Below are positions 25,216-35,174 of a stretch of DNA of 64,000 bases, piece after piece. The translations under genes and the position numbers were made by a program. Source of the DNA: Alcanivorax sediminis (GTDB lineage: Bacteria; Pseudomonadota; Gammaproteobacteria; Pseudomonadales; Alcanivoracaceae). The stretch lies in contig NZ_WIRE01000001.1 in the NCBI RefSeq assembly GCF_009601165.1, forward strand, positions 620,001 through 684,000, read 5' to 3'. The notes beneath the pieces are model-generated. The model was not told the DNA's origin. It ran no database searches and saw nothing but the letters and a program-made list of their open reading frames with translations. The stretch's first letter is position 1. Every line of letters starts with the position of its first letter.

Positions 25216-25758
25216 ATGAACAAACTCATCATCCTCGACCGCGACGGGGTCATCAACGAAGACTCCGATGCCTACATCAAGACCGTGGATGAATGGATCC
25301 CGATTCCCGGTAGCATTGAGGCCATTGCCCGTCTCAGCAAGGCCGGTTACACGGTGGTGGTGGCTACCAACCAATCCGGTATTGGTCGCGGTTACTATGA
25401 TGAGGCGACGTTGAAGGCCATGCACGATCGCCTGCGGGCACTGGTGGCAGAGCAGGGTGGTGAGCTAGGCAAGATTTTCCACTGTCCCCACGCACCGGAC
25501 GACGGCTGTGATTGCCGCAAGCCCCTGCCGGGTCTGATCGACCAGATTGTTACCGAGTATGGCGATGTGTCCGGCACCCCCCTGATTGGTGATAGCCTTA
25601 GGGATCTGGAAGCGGGGATGGCTCGCCACTGTCAACCGGTGCTGGTACGCACTGGCAAAGGACAGAAAACGCTAGACAAGGGACTACCTGCATCCCTTGG
25701 CGAAGTGGCCGTGTTTGATTCCCTGGCAGACTTTGTTGATTACACCTTGAAGGACTAG
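25216..25758 (+). CDS. gmhB: D-glycero-beta-D-manno-heptose 1,7-bisphosphate 7-phosphatase
   Basis: A 180-residue HAD phosphatase. D8-R-D10-G-V holds the nucleophile and acid/base Asp. T51-N-Q-S-G-I-G-R-G-Y-Y is motif II, and the GmhB zinc site C90, H92, C98, C100 and the later I-G-D-S-L-R-D-L-E-A-G are present. It removes the 7-phosphate in ADP-heptose synthesis for the LPS inner core. plsC follows two bases after the stop, so the two are co-transcribed, as in many proteobacteria where gmhB, plsC and glyS are neighbours. Confidence 0.95.
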   Translation: MNKLIILDRDGVINEDSDAYIKTVDEWIPIPGSIEAIARLSKAGYTVVVATNQSGIGRGYYDEATLKAMHDRLRALVAEQGGELGKIFHCPHAPDDGCDCRKPLPGLIDQIVTEYGDVSGTPLIGDSLRDLEAGMARHCQPVLVRTGKGQKTLDKGLPASLGEVAVFDSLADFVDYTLKD

Positions 25759-25760
25759 GT

Positions 25761-26498
25761 ATGCAGCACGACGCACCGTCGCTGTCGATCAAGGTTCGCA
25801 GCGCGCTGTTTTTCGTGCTGTATAACCTTGCCGGTATTTTCTACAGTTTTTTGTGTGTCTTGATTGGCCCTTTTCTGCCGCTCAAGCCACGTCACCGTTT
25901 CATCAACGGCTGGACCCGTTGCGCCATGTGGCTGGACCGGCACCTCAATCGCGTTCAGGTCAATCTGGTCGGCGCCGAGAATTTGCCGACACAGCCCTGT
26001 CTGATCCTCGCCAATCACCAAAGCAGCTGGGAAACCTTCTATCTGCAAACGGTGATCTGCCCGCAGACCACCGTCGTCAAACGTGAGCTGTTATGGGTTC
26101 CTTTTTTTGGCTGGGGGCTCGCTTTGCTCAATCCGATTCGAATTGACCGCAGCAAGGGCAATGCCGCACTGAAGTCGCTGCTCAAGCAAGGTAAAGAGCG
26201 ACTGCAACAAGGCCTGCCTGTGCTGATTTTTCCGGAAGGCACCCGGCAACCCCCGGGTAAGCTTGGCAAGTTCAACCATGGTGGCACCATGCTGGCCTGC
26301 CAGGCAGGCGTCCCGATTGTTGCCATCAGCCACAACAGTGGCGATTGCTGGCCCAAAGGGTCATGGGTTCGGTATCCCGGCACCATCACCATCCGCATCA
26401 GCCCTCTTATCGAAACGGAAGGCAAAAAAGCCCAGCAGGTAACGGCGGAAGTGAAGGAATGGATCCAGGGAAATTACCCCGGCGAACTTTCTGAATAA
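25761..26498 (+). CDS. plsC: 1-acyl-sn-glycerol-3-phosphate acyltransferase
   Basis: A 245-residue protein. The N-terminal membrane helix (about 14-38) is followed by the catalytic N85-H86-Q-S-S-W-E91, an H-x4-E variant of the usual H-x4-D that I recall as common in this subgroup. Then come N-P-I-R-I-D-R-S-K-G, F-P-E-G-T-R and V-A-I-S-H-N-S-G. It acylates lysophosphatidate to phosphatidate in phospholipid synthesis. Translated from just after gmhB. The 498 bp that follow hold no gene but several repeats. Confidence 0.93.
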   Translation: MQHDAPSLSIKVRSALFFVLYNLAGIFYSFLCVLIGPFLPLKPRHRFINGWTRCAMWLDRHLNRVQVNLVGAENLPTQPCLILANHQSSWETFYLQTVICPQTTVVKRELLWVPFFGWGLALLNPIRIDRSKGNAALKSLLKQGKERLQQGLPVLIFPEGTRQPPGKLGKFNHGGTMLACQAGVPIVAISHNSGDCWPKGSWVRYPGTITIRISPLIETEGKKAQQVTAEVKEWIQGNYPGELSE

Positions 26499-26519
26499 AG
26501 GCAGCTAGAAACACCCTCC

Positions 26520-26790
26520 GTAGGAGCCTGCCTGCAGGCGATCCGAGCCTTGGCGAGGAAGGGTGTTGCAGGAACGGGGCGTAGCGGAGTAACGCACGCA
26601 GTGCGACCCCGAAGGGGTGAGCGCAGCGAATAAAGCCAGCTTGTTGGCCGAAGGGGGCCTGGATCATTCTGCAGCGGCAGTAGCGATCTGAAAGCCTTTT
26701 CGGCCAACAAGTTGGCTCTCCTACAGGGCGTACGCTCTGGAATCCTTACCTCGCTGAGACGAGGATCGCCATGCAAGCATAGCTCCTACA
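26520..26790. repeat. cluster of REP-like and inverted repeats after plsC
   Basis: The cluster contains a REP head with hairpin (GTAGGAGCCTGCCTGCAGGCGATC, 26520-26543), a 13-bp perfect inverted repeat (CTTGTTGGCCGAA 26640-26652 with TTCGGCCAACAAG 26699-26711), an inverted REP head (CTCCTACAG, about 26718-26726), and a second inverted REP (26765-26790) nearly identical to the arms at 20053-20212. The other bases to 26996 show no gene, only the AT-rich upstream region of the H-NS-like gene. Confidence 0.75.
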
Positions 26791-26996
26791 GGGACAGTGG
26801 TTATTTTAGGTCGCCGAACTCGACGATCTGGAAGGGATTACCGTTCTTCTATAAAAACCCGGGAGCTTTTTTAGTTTTCCTGATCCAAGCGTAGCTCGTA
26901 GCTAACACGATTTTAACGAAGCCCTTATTGCTATCCCTTATTAAAATAACTAGAGTCACCCGCGCAGTTTAATGACTACTTATTAAGGGAAAAGTA

Positions 26997-27356
26997 ATGA
27001 CCATCAATCTTGATGCACTTTCCATCGACGAACTGGAAAAACTGATCAAGCAAGCGGAAGCTGCTCTGGACAAAAAGCGTAAGGCTGAGCTGAAAAATGC
27101 CCAGGCAGTGCTGGAAAAGATGGCCAAGGAACTGGGCGTAGATCCTCAGGATCTGCTCAAGGGCACCGGCGAGAAAAAGAAATCCACTCGCAAGAAAACC
27201 ACCACCAAGAAAAAAGCAGGCGCACGCAAACCGGCTGCCGTTAAATTCCGTGATCCGAAGAACAGCAGCAACACCTGGACCGGCCGCGGCAAGCGTCCCC
27301 TGTGGCTGCAGGACGCCCTGTCCAAAGGCGCCAAGCTGGAAGATTTTGCGGTATAA
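26997..27356 (+). CDS. H-NS/HvrA-like nucleoid-associated protein
   Basis: A 119-residue protein. An N-terminal dimerisation coiled coil covers about 1-45 (D-E-L-E-K-L-I-K-Q-A-E-A-A-L), followed by a lysine-rich linker. The C-terminal DNA-binding motif is Y/F-R-D-P-K-N-S-S-N-T-W-T-G-R-G-K-R-P-L-W-L, where the T-G-R-G-K-R-P hook inserts into the minor groove of AT-rich DNA. Such proteins silence foreign DNA. A ribosome site (AAGGGAAAAG) precedes the ATG. It converges on gyrB across a shared terminator. Confidence 0.9.
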   Translation: MTINLDALSIDELEKLIKQAEAALDKKRKAELKNAQAVLEKMAKELGVDPQDLLKGTGEKKKSTRKKTTTKKKAGARKPAAVKFRDPKNSSNTWTGRGKRPLWLQDALSKGAKLEDFAV

Positions 27357-27372
27357 ATTACGCATGACCCCA

Positions 27373-27400
27373 GACGCCTGAGGCCAAACGCTTAAGGCAA
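27373..27400 (+). repeat. heptad repeat, family C, after the H-NS-like gene
   Basis: GACGCCT GAGGCCA AACGCTT AAGGCAA runs in 7-bp register, starting 16 bp after the stop codon and ending at the terminator. Confidence 0.65.
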
Positions 27401-27401
27401 T

Positions 27402-27434
27402 AAAAAAGCGAACCCAATGGGTTCGCTTTTTTTG
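27402..27434. terminator. bidirectional intrinsic terminator (H-NS-like gene / gyrB)
   Basis: AAAAAAGCGAACCCA faces TGGGTTCGCTTTTTTT with a very short loop. It can terminate both convergent transcripts and is bracketed by family-C heptad arms on both sides. Confidence 0.9.
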
Positions 27435-27439
27435 TTTAA

Positions 27440-27471
27440 GCGTCCTGCGTCAAGCATCCAGCCTCTGGCGT
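27440..27471 (-). repeat. heptad repeat, family C, at the gyrB stop codon
   Basis: On the gyrB strand the stop TAA is followed with no gap by ACGCCA GAGGCTG GATGCTT GACGCAG GACGC. The arm is the inverted partner of the arm at 27373-27400. Confidence 0.7.
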
Positions 27472-29898
<2,427 letters not shown>

Positions 29899-31014
29899 TT
29901 ATTCACTTCCGGTTGGCGTCAGCGGCCCGATTCGGCCATGTTCCACGTGGAACATTCTGCTTTCCACCGTCTGTAGTGCGTTATTGTCATTCACCACTGC
30001 AGCCCAGGAAGGTTCATCCAGGGCTGTAATCAATGTCTGGTGTCCTGTGCCGGCAAGATAGCCGAGCAACCGATTACGGTGTTCCTCGTCCAGCTCTGCG
30101 GCCAGATCATCCACCAGCAGGGTACATACCTTGCCGGCATCACTAATCAAAGGCAGTTGCGCCAGCATCAATCCATAGGCCATTAGTTTGGCCTGACCAC
30201 GGGAAACACGATCCCGGGCCACCACATCACCAATGGCAATACGGATATCACTACGATGGAAGCCTGCCTGACTGAAGCCCCGGCGAATATCGTCCTGCCT
30301 TAAACGCAGTAACGCATCCAGGGTGGTTTCGTCTTTCTGCAGTCCTGTTTGCAGCTGTATGCGGACTTTGAGCTCCGGAGACAGTACCTCCATCACCTGA
30401 TTCAAACCGCTCTGCAGCGCACCCAGATAGCCTCTGCGTAACCCTTCGATTCTATCAGAACTCTCAGCCAGTTGCTGATCCCAGAAGCCCAATTCTCGAG
30501 GGTTTATTGAGCCTGAACGCAATAATGCATTCCTTTGCTTCAGGGCCGCTGATGCATGCCGCCAGAGAGGCATGAATTGATGTTCCACGTGGAACATTCC
30601 CCAATCCATGAAACGACGGCGTAGCGCGGAAGCACCAAACACAAGCTCAACGGAAGTAGGGTGGAGGGCGAGGACAGGAAGAAGGGTAGCGACCTCACTA
30701 AGGGCTTTTGGGGTTTGACCATCCAGCTTGATCGCATCAATACCACCCGGGGTTCTGCGGACCCCCAGGCGGTGCAGCTGCTCCTCGGCCATCACCTCCG
30801 CATAGAGTGTGGCCGCATCTGCTCCATCACGAACAAGGCGCGACAATCGCCCCCCTCGAAAGGATCGACCGCCACTGCCAATAAAGTAGACCGCCTCCAA
30901 TAGACTGGTCTTGCCACTACCGTTATCACCCAGGATCACATTCAGAGAGGGGGACAGGCTCACGTCAGCATGACGATAGTTGCGAAAATCTCCCAGCTGG
31001 AGACGACTCAGCAT
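29899..31014 (-). CDS. recF: RecF recombination/gap-repair ATPase
   Basis: 371 residues from the ATG at 31014 (M-L-S-R-L-Q-L-G-D-F-R-N-Y). In-frame sequence further upstream lacks protein character. Walker A is G29-D-N-G-S-G-K-T36; the signature R-G-Q-A-K-L-M-A-Y and the D-D-L-A-A-E-L-D Walker B lie near the C-terminus. RecF loads RecA at ssDNA gaps with RecO and RecR. Two perfect parS-like palindromes fall inside the gene and are read as M-F-H-V-E-H, so DNA and protein constraints coincide there. Confidence 0.96.
   Translation of the reverse strand: MLSRLQLGDFRNYRHADVSLSPSLNVILGDNGSGKTSLLEAVYFIGSGGRSFRGGRLSRLVRDGADAATLYAEVMAEEQLHRLGVRRTPGGIDAIKLDGQTPKALSEVATLLPVLALHPTSVELVFGASALRRRFMDWGMFHVEHQFMPLWRHASAALKQRNALLRSGSINPRELGFWDQQLAESSDRIEGLRRGYLGALQSGLNQVMEVLSPELKVRIQLQTGLQKDETTLDALLRLRQDDIRRGFSQAGFHRSDIRIAIGDVVARDRVSRGQAKLMAYGLMLAQLPLISDAGKVCTLLVDDLAAELDEEHRNRLLGYLAGTGHQTLITALDEPSWAAVVNDNNALQTVESRMFHVEHGRIGPLTPTGSE
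29939..29954. promoter_or_regulatory. parS-like centromere site 1
   Basis: TGTTCCACGTGGAACA is a perfect 16-bp palindrome, extended to 18 bp by A/T at each end. It matches the ParB-binding parS consensus TGTTNCACGTGNAACA. It lies 38 bp inside the 3' end of recF. Confidence 0.9.
30581..30596. promoter_or_regulatory. parS-like centromere site 2
   Basis: TGTTCCACGTGGAACA is identical to the site at 29939-29954, including the flanking A/T, in the middle of recF. Two identical copies 642 bp apart make chance very unlikely. Confidence 0.9.
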
Positions 31015-31140
31015 ATATCCCGGATCCTGTCGGCAGCCGTAAAGACCATAAGAAGTGAAGCCCGATTGTATCGCAGGGGGAGGGGAGTTGCCTGTTTTTG
31101 ACCTGAAAACCCCAGCAACAGCGCCACCCCAACAACAAAA

Positions 31141-31182
31141 CCATCCACAACCGCACACACCTTACACACAGAGCTATCCACA
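31141..31182. promoter_or_regulatory. cluster of weak DnaA boxes upstream of recF
   Basis: CCATCCACA (31141-31149), TTACACACA (31162-31170) and CTATCCACA (31174-31182) each differ from TTATCCACA by one or two bases. The 410-bp dnaN-recF gap (31015-31424) otherwise contains the dnaN terminator and presumably the recF promoter. Confidence 0.5.
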
Positions 31183-31374
31183 GCCGTAAAGAGAGAAGAA
31201 ACGCTCACCAAAACGGTATGTCCGACCTGCAAGAATGGGCAGCTGGAAGGAAGTGTGGGCCAGGTCGCATCAGGTAAGGAGAATCGAACAGACCTGGCGC
31301 GTCGATAATTAGCGATACCTTGCCGGGAGGCCGTTGCTTGCTAAGGTTGCAAGCCACAGAGACCAAGCCACACA

Positions 31375-31403
31375 AAAAAGCCCGGCATCAGCCGGGCTTT
31401 CGT
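31375..31403 (-). terminator. dnaN intrinsic terminator
   Basis: GCCCGGC/GCCGGGC stem with a 4-nt loop. Read on the minus strand it is followed by TTTTTTG, about 25-50 bp after the dnaN stop. Confidence 0.88.
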
Positions 31404-31424
31404 GATGATGCAGCGCAATGGCGA

Positions 31425-32525
31425 TCAGAGGCGCATGGGCATGACCACGTACAGGGCAGCCTTGCTTTCAGGATCGAATACCAGGGCACTGCTGTTGCTA
31501 TCACCCATCTCCAGTTCCGCCTGGGTACCATTCATGGTGTTCAATACATCCAGCAGGTAGCTGACGTTAAACCCAATCTCCAGGGGCTGGCCATTGAAGT
31601 CCACGGACACTTCTTCTTCCGCCTCTTCCTGCTCAGGGTTGTTCGCCACGATACGCAGGCTGCCTTCCGCCAGCTGAACGCGCACACCCCGGTATTTTTC
31701 GTTGGAGAGAATCGCCACACGAGCCAGCGCCTGACGCAGGGTTTCGCGATCAGCGATCACGTGGCGAGTACCTTCCTTCGGGATCACGCGGTCGTATTCC
31801 GGGAACTTGCCATCCACCAGCTTGGAGGTGAACGTGATTGCGCCCACCACGATGCGTACGTGATTGCGGCCAATGGTCAGGCGTGCGGCTTCACCCGCAT
31901 CACCCAGAATCCGTGACAGCTCCATCACCCCCTTGCGCGGCAGGATTACCGAAGCCTCTTCTACCGGTGCTTCCAACTCGGCATCGCACAGGGCCAGACG
32001 GTGGCCGTCGGTGGCAACCGCACGCAGGCGGCCGGGCTTGAGCTCGAACAGCATCCCGTTGAGATAGTAACGGACATCCTGCTGGGCCATGGAGAAAGCA
32101 GTACGATCAATCAGGCTGCGGAGTACGCCAGGCTGGATATCCAGAGTAGAGCCCGTTGCGTCTTCATCCTGGCTCGGGAACTCTGAGGCGGGCAGGGTAG
32201 ACAGGGTGAAACGGCTGCGGCCAGAGCGAACCAGCATGCGCTCACCATCCACCTCGAAGCGGATCTCGGCTTCCGCTGGCAGGCTCTTGGCGATGTCCAC
32301 CAGCTTGCGGGCAGGGACCGTGGTTTCTCCGGGCTGCAGCTCTCCTTCCAACGGCAGGCGAGCGACCAGCTCCAGCTCCAGGTCAGTACCGGTCATGGAA
32401 AGCTGGCCGTCCCCCACTTCCAGCAGGACATTGGACAGCACGGGCAGGGTCTGCCGTTTTTCCACCACAGCAGCGACTTGCTGCAGCGGCTTGAGGAGCT
32501 GTTCTCTATTGATTGAGAATTTCAT
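31425..32525 (-). CDS. dnaN: DNA polymerase III beta sliding clamp
   Basis: 366 residues with three similar domains. It begins M-K-F-S-I-N-R-E-Q-L-L-K-P-L, with L-E-V-G-D-G-Q-L-S-M-T-G-T-D-L-E and the usual C-terminal end A-L-Y-V-V-M-P-M-R-L that forms the partner-binding cleft. It holds DNA polymerase III on DNA. It follows dnaA by 53 bp on the same strand and ends at its own terminator, so recF and gyrB form a separate unit. Confidence 0.98.
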   Translation of the reverse strand: MKFSINREQLLKPLQQVAAVVEKRQTLPVLSNVLLEVGDGQLSMTGTDLELELVARLPLEGELQPGETTVPARKLVDIAKSLPAEAEIRFEVDGERMLVRSGRSRFTLSTLPASEFPSQDEDATGSTLDIQPGVLRSLIDRTAFSMAQQDVRYYLNGMLFELKPGRLRAVATDGHRLALCDAELEAPVEEASVILPRKGVMELSRILGDAGEAARLTIGRNHVRIVVGAITFTSKLVDGKFPEYDRVIPKEGTRHVIADRETLRQALARVAILSNEKYRGVRVQLAEGSLRIVANNPEQEEAEEEVSVDFNGQPLEIGFNVSYLLDVLNTMNGTQAELEMGDSNSSALVFDPESKAALYVVMPMRL

Positions 32526-32578
32526 CGCGCGTTCCCGTTCTGGTTATCAGGGCTTGCCCTTCCACTGTGTTTCTCTAC

Positions 32579-33994
32579 TCAGGACGTCAGTGTCCGCAGC
32601 AGGTTCTGGTAATCTTCTTCAATCTCGGGGTTGGACTCACGCAGTTCCAACACCTTGCGGCAGGCATGCAACACCGTGGTGTGATCCCGGCCGCCAAAGT
32701 TCTCACCGATCTCCGGCAGGCTGTGGCTGGTCAGCTCCTTGGAGAGCGCCATGGCCACCTGGCGGGGGCGTGCCACAGAGCGTGTACGACGAGGCGACAA
32801 CAGATCGTTGATCTTGATCTTGTAGTACTCGGCAACCACACGCTGAATATTGTCGATGCTGATCTGGCGTGCCTGCAGGGCAATCAAGTCCTTGAGTGCT
32901 TCCTTGATCAGGCCGATATCGATCTGTGCACCAGTGAATCGCACATGGGCAATCACCCGGCGCAATGCCCCTTCCAGTTCCCGTACATTAGAACGGATTC
33001 GCTGGGCAATAAAGAAAGCAGCATCATTGGGCAGATCCACCTTGGCTTCCTCGGCCTTCTTCTTGAGGATCGCCACGCGGGTTTCCAGCTCCGGCGGTTC
33101 CATCGGCTGGGACAAGCCCCAACCGAACCGGCTTTTCAATCGCTCCTCCAGACCATCCACTTCCTTGGGGAACTTGTCGCACGTCAGGATGATCTGCTGG
33201 CCGTTTTCGAGCAGGGCATTGAACGTATGGAAGAACTCTTCCTGAGACTGCTCTTTACCTGCAAAGAATTGAATATCATCAATCAGCAGGGCATCCACAC
33301 TACGGTAGAAGCGCTTGAACTCGTTGATGGTCTTGTTACGCAATGCGGAGATCATGTCTGCCACAAAGCGCTCACTGTGTAGATAGACCACCTTGGCATT
33401 GGGATTGCGGCGAATCAGCTCATTACCCACCGCATGCATCAGGTGGGTCTTGCCGAGGCCCACACCGCCATATAAAAGCAGGGGATTGTAACCGTGGCTG
33501 GCCGGGTTCTCGGCCACCTGCTGGGCCGCAGCAGCGGCCATACGGTTGGACTTGCCTTCCACAAAGGTCGCAAAGGTAAAGCCGGTATTGAGATTGCTGC
33601 GATGCTTGCGGGCACCGCCCACTTCCCCCTGGGGCGCAACGGTACGGGACTCAGGAAGCTCCGGTGTCAGTAAAGGGCCGCCTGGGGCAGCTGTGGAGCT
33701 GTTAGCGGCCTGCGGAGCAGGAGCCGGGGCCACCGGGACAGTTCGGCTGGAACCCACCTCCAGACGCAAATGAGGCAGGGCTCCGGTTTGCATTTCCCCG
33801 AGCACCTCGCCAATGCGCTCCAGATATTTGTCCCGTACCCAATCGACTACAAAGCGGTTGGGAGCAAACAGGGTCAGCTCGGCGCCATCTGCGGATGCGG
33901 CCACCTGGAGCGGGCGAATCCACATGTTGTACTGCTGTGACGGCAACTCATCTTCAAGCCGCGTCAAACAGCGTTGCCAGAGCTCTTCAGACAC
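32579..33994 (-). CDS. dnaA: chromosomal replication initiator protein
   Basis: 471 residues. Domain I covers about 1-80, and a P/A-rich linker about 81-130. The AAA+ domain has Walker A G176-G-V-G-L-G-K-T and Walker B L236-L-I-D-D. The C-terminal DNA-binding domain carries G434-G-R-D-H-T-T-V, which recognises DnaA boxes. It melts oriC and recruits the helicase. oriC lies directly upstream (about 34070-34380). Confidence 0.98.
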   Translation of the reverse strand: MSEELWQRCLTRLEDELPSQQYNMWIRPLQVAASADGAELTLFAPNRFVVDWVRDKYLERIGEVLGEMQTGALPHLRLEVGSSRTVPVAPAPAPQAANSSTAAPGGPLLTPELPESRTVAPQGEVGGARKHRSNLNTGFTFATFVEGKSNRMAAAAAQQVAENPASHGYNPLLLYGGVGLGKTHLMHAVGNELIRRNPNAKVVYLHSERFVADMISALRNKTINEFKRFYRSVDALLIDDIQFFAGKEQSQEEFFHTFNALLENGQQIILTCDKFPKEVDGLEERLKSRFGWGLSQPMEPPELETRVAILKKKAEEAKVDLPNDAAFFIAQRIRSNVRELEGALRRVIAHVRFTGAQIDIGLIKEALKDLIALQARQISIDNIQRVVAEYYKIKINDLLSPRRTRSVARPRQVAMALSKELTSHSLPEIGENFGGRDHTTVLHACRKVLELRESNPEIEEDYQNLLRTLTS

Positions 33995-34069
33995 AAAACC
34001 GCCTTGCTCAGAAAGAAATGAATGATGTGGGAGTGAACCCGAATCGAGCCAGCCATTCTACCCCTACGA

Positions 34070-34380
34070 TCGCATATCTATCCACAGGCTCTCGGTCTTT
34101 TTTTTCCGTGTTTGCGCTGTGGATAACTATACCCATAACCCTGTTAGGGGATGCAGGGACAAGCCGGTGGACAACTCAGTGGATGAGTTATACCCACATT
34201 TAATGACAGGCCGTCCCCCACTCCTCCCCAGGGGTTACACACAGTGATACGCAACTTATCATCAAGGTAACCCACTGAATAATAAGCACTTAAATTGCTT
34301 ATCCACAAAAAACGCCTTCCCTTATAACTACTAATACAATCAATAAATACTTAAATAATTTAATTCTATTAACAGTGTCC
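34070..34380. other. oriC: chromosomal replication origin (oriC)
   Basis: This lies in the dnaA-rpmH gap. Perfect DnaA boxes are TGTGGATAA (34118-34126, reverse) and TTATCCACA (34299-34307). CTATCCACA (34078-34086) has one mismatch. GGTGGACAA (34166-34174), AGTGGATGA (34178-34186) and TTACACACA (34235-34243) have two. An AT-rich tract at 34321-34372 (about 85% A+T) next to the perfect box at 34299 is the likely unwinding element. The rest of the gap to 34596 holds the rpmH promoter region. Confidence 0.85.
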
Positions 34381-34524
34381 GTTTCAGAAATGCCATGCCG
34401 ATTGAAGCTCCGCAAAAAAACGAAAAAACGATCCAGAAACCCCGGTTCAGCACCGCGTAATCTCCGTCGGTTACGCCCGGGTAAAAAACGGTGGATTCAC
34501 CCGCACCGCTCCAGGAAAAGTCCA

Positions 34525-34553
34525 TTGACAGTGGCTCACCTATTCCATAGACT
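34525..34553 (+). promoter_or_regulatory. rpmH promoter
   Basis: TTGACA (34525-34530), a 17-bp spacer and TAGACT (34548-34553) lie 43 bp before the rpmH start. The -35 is a perfect match to the sigma-70 consensus. Confidence 0.7.
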
Positions 34554-34596
34554 TGCCGCCCTTCTGAAATGCTGTTGCTAGCACAGGTAAGCGAAC

Positions 34597-34731
34597 ATGA
34601 AACGTACATTCCAGCCCAGCGTACTCAAGCGCAAGCGTGCCCACGGATTCCGTGCCCGCATGGCCACCAAGAACGGTCGCAAGATTCTGGCCGCTCGTCG
34701 TGCCAAGGGTCGTAAGCGGTTGGCTGCCTAA
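34597..34731 (+). CDS. rpmH: 50S ribosomal protein L34
   Basis: A 44-residue protein, [14 protein letters not shown] then the basic chain ending G-R-K-R-L-A-A. It is the expected length and very basic. It is the first gene rightward of oriC, followed by rnpA 37 bp later, as in most bacteria. Confidence 0.97.
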
Positions 34732-34768
34732 GCCAACCGTTTTACCCGTCCCTCCGGCAGCGGTAACA

Positions 34769-35134
34769 GTGCCCGGCTCCTTGGCCTTTACCCGCCAACA
34801 CCGACTTCTTACCGGTTCCCAATTTCAGACCGTGTTTGACCACCCCAAATGGAAGGTGGCCAATGCGGCGTTTTTGTTATTGGCGACCCCCTGTGACCAA
34901 CCCTATCCCAGATTGGGTCTGGTGATTGGTCGCAAGCGTGCCAAGCGCGCAGTTGATCGAGGCTGCGTCAAGCGCCGTGCCCGTGAACAGTTCCGTTTAC
35001 GGCAGGATCAGTTGGCTGGCCTGGACATTATTTTGCTGGTTCGTGGCCGCATTGATCACCCGGATCCTGCCGAAGTCACTCTCCAGCTCGGTCAGTTATT
35101 CGACAAGCTGCTTGCTAAGTGCAGTCAAGCTTGA
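34769..35134 (+). CDS. rnpA: ribonuclease P protein component
   Basis: 121 residues from a GTG start at 34769, chosen because it gives the usual short lead before L-L-T-G-S-Q-F-Q-T-V-F. Other in-frame starts are a TTG at 34781 and an ATG at 34637 inside rpmH. The RnpA core R-L-G-L-V-I-G-R-K-R-A-K-R-A-V-D-R and K-R-R-A-R-E-Q-F-R binds the 5' leader of pre-tRNA with the RNase P RNA. The next gene is yidC only 40 bp later; no yidD lies between. Confidence 0.9.
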   Translation: MPGSLAFTRQHRLLTGSQFQTVFDHPKWKVANAAFLLLATPCDQPYPRLGLVIGRKRAKRAVDRGCVKRRAREQFRLRQDQLAGLDIILLVRGRIDHPDPAEVTLQLGQLFDKLLAKCSQA

Positions 35135-35174
35135 GAAACTGCGGCCCGTTTTTCACGCCACTGACTAGCCATTT

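Noticed and set aside
34340..34609. Minus-strand reading frame of 89 codons in the oriC-rpmH gap
   Set aside because: Overlaps the AT-rich origin tract and the rpmH promoter; no family resemblance.
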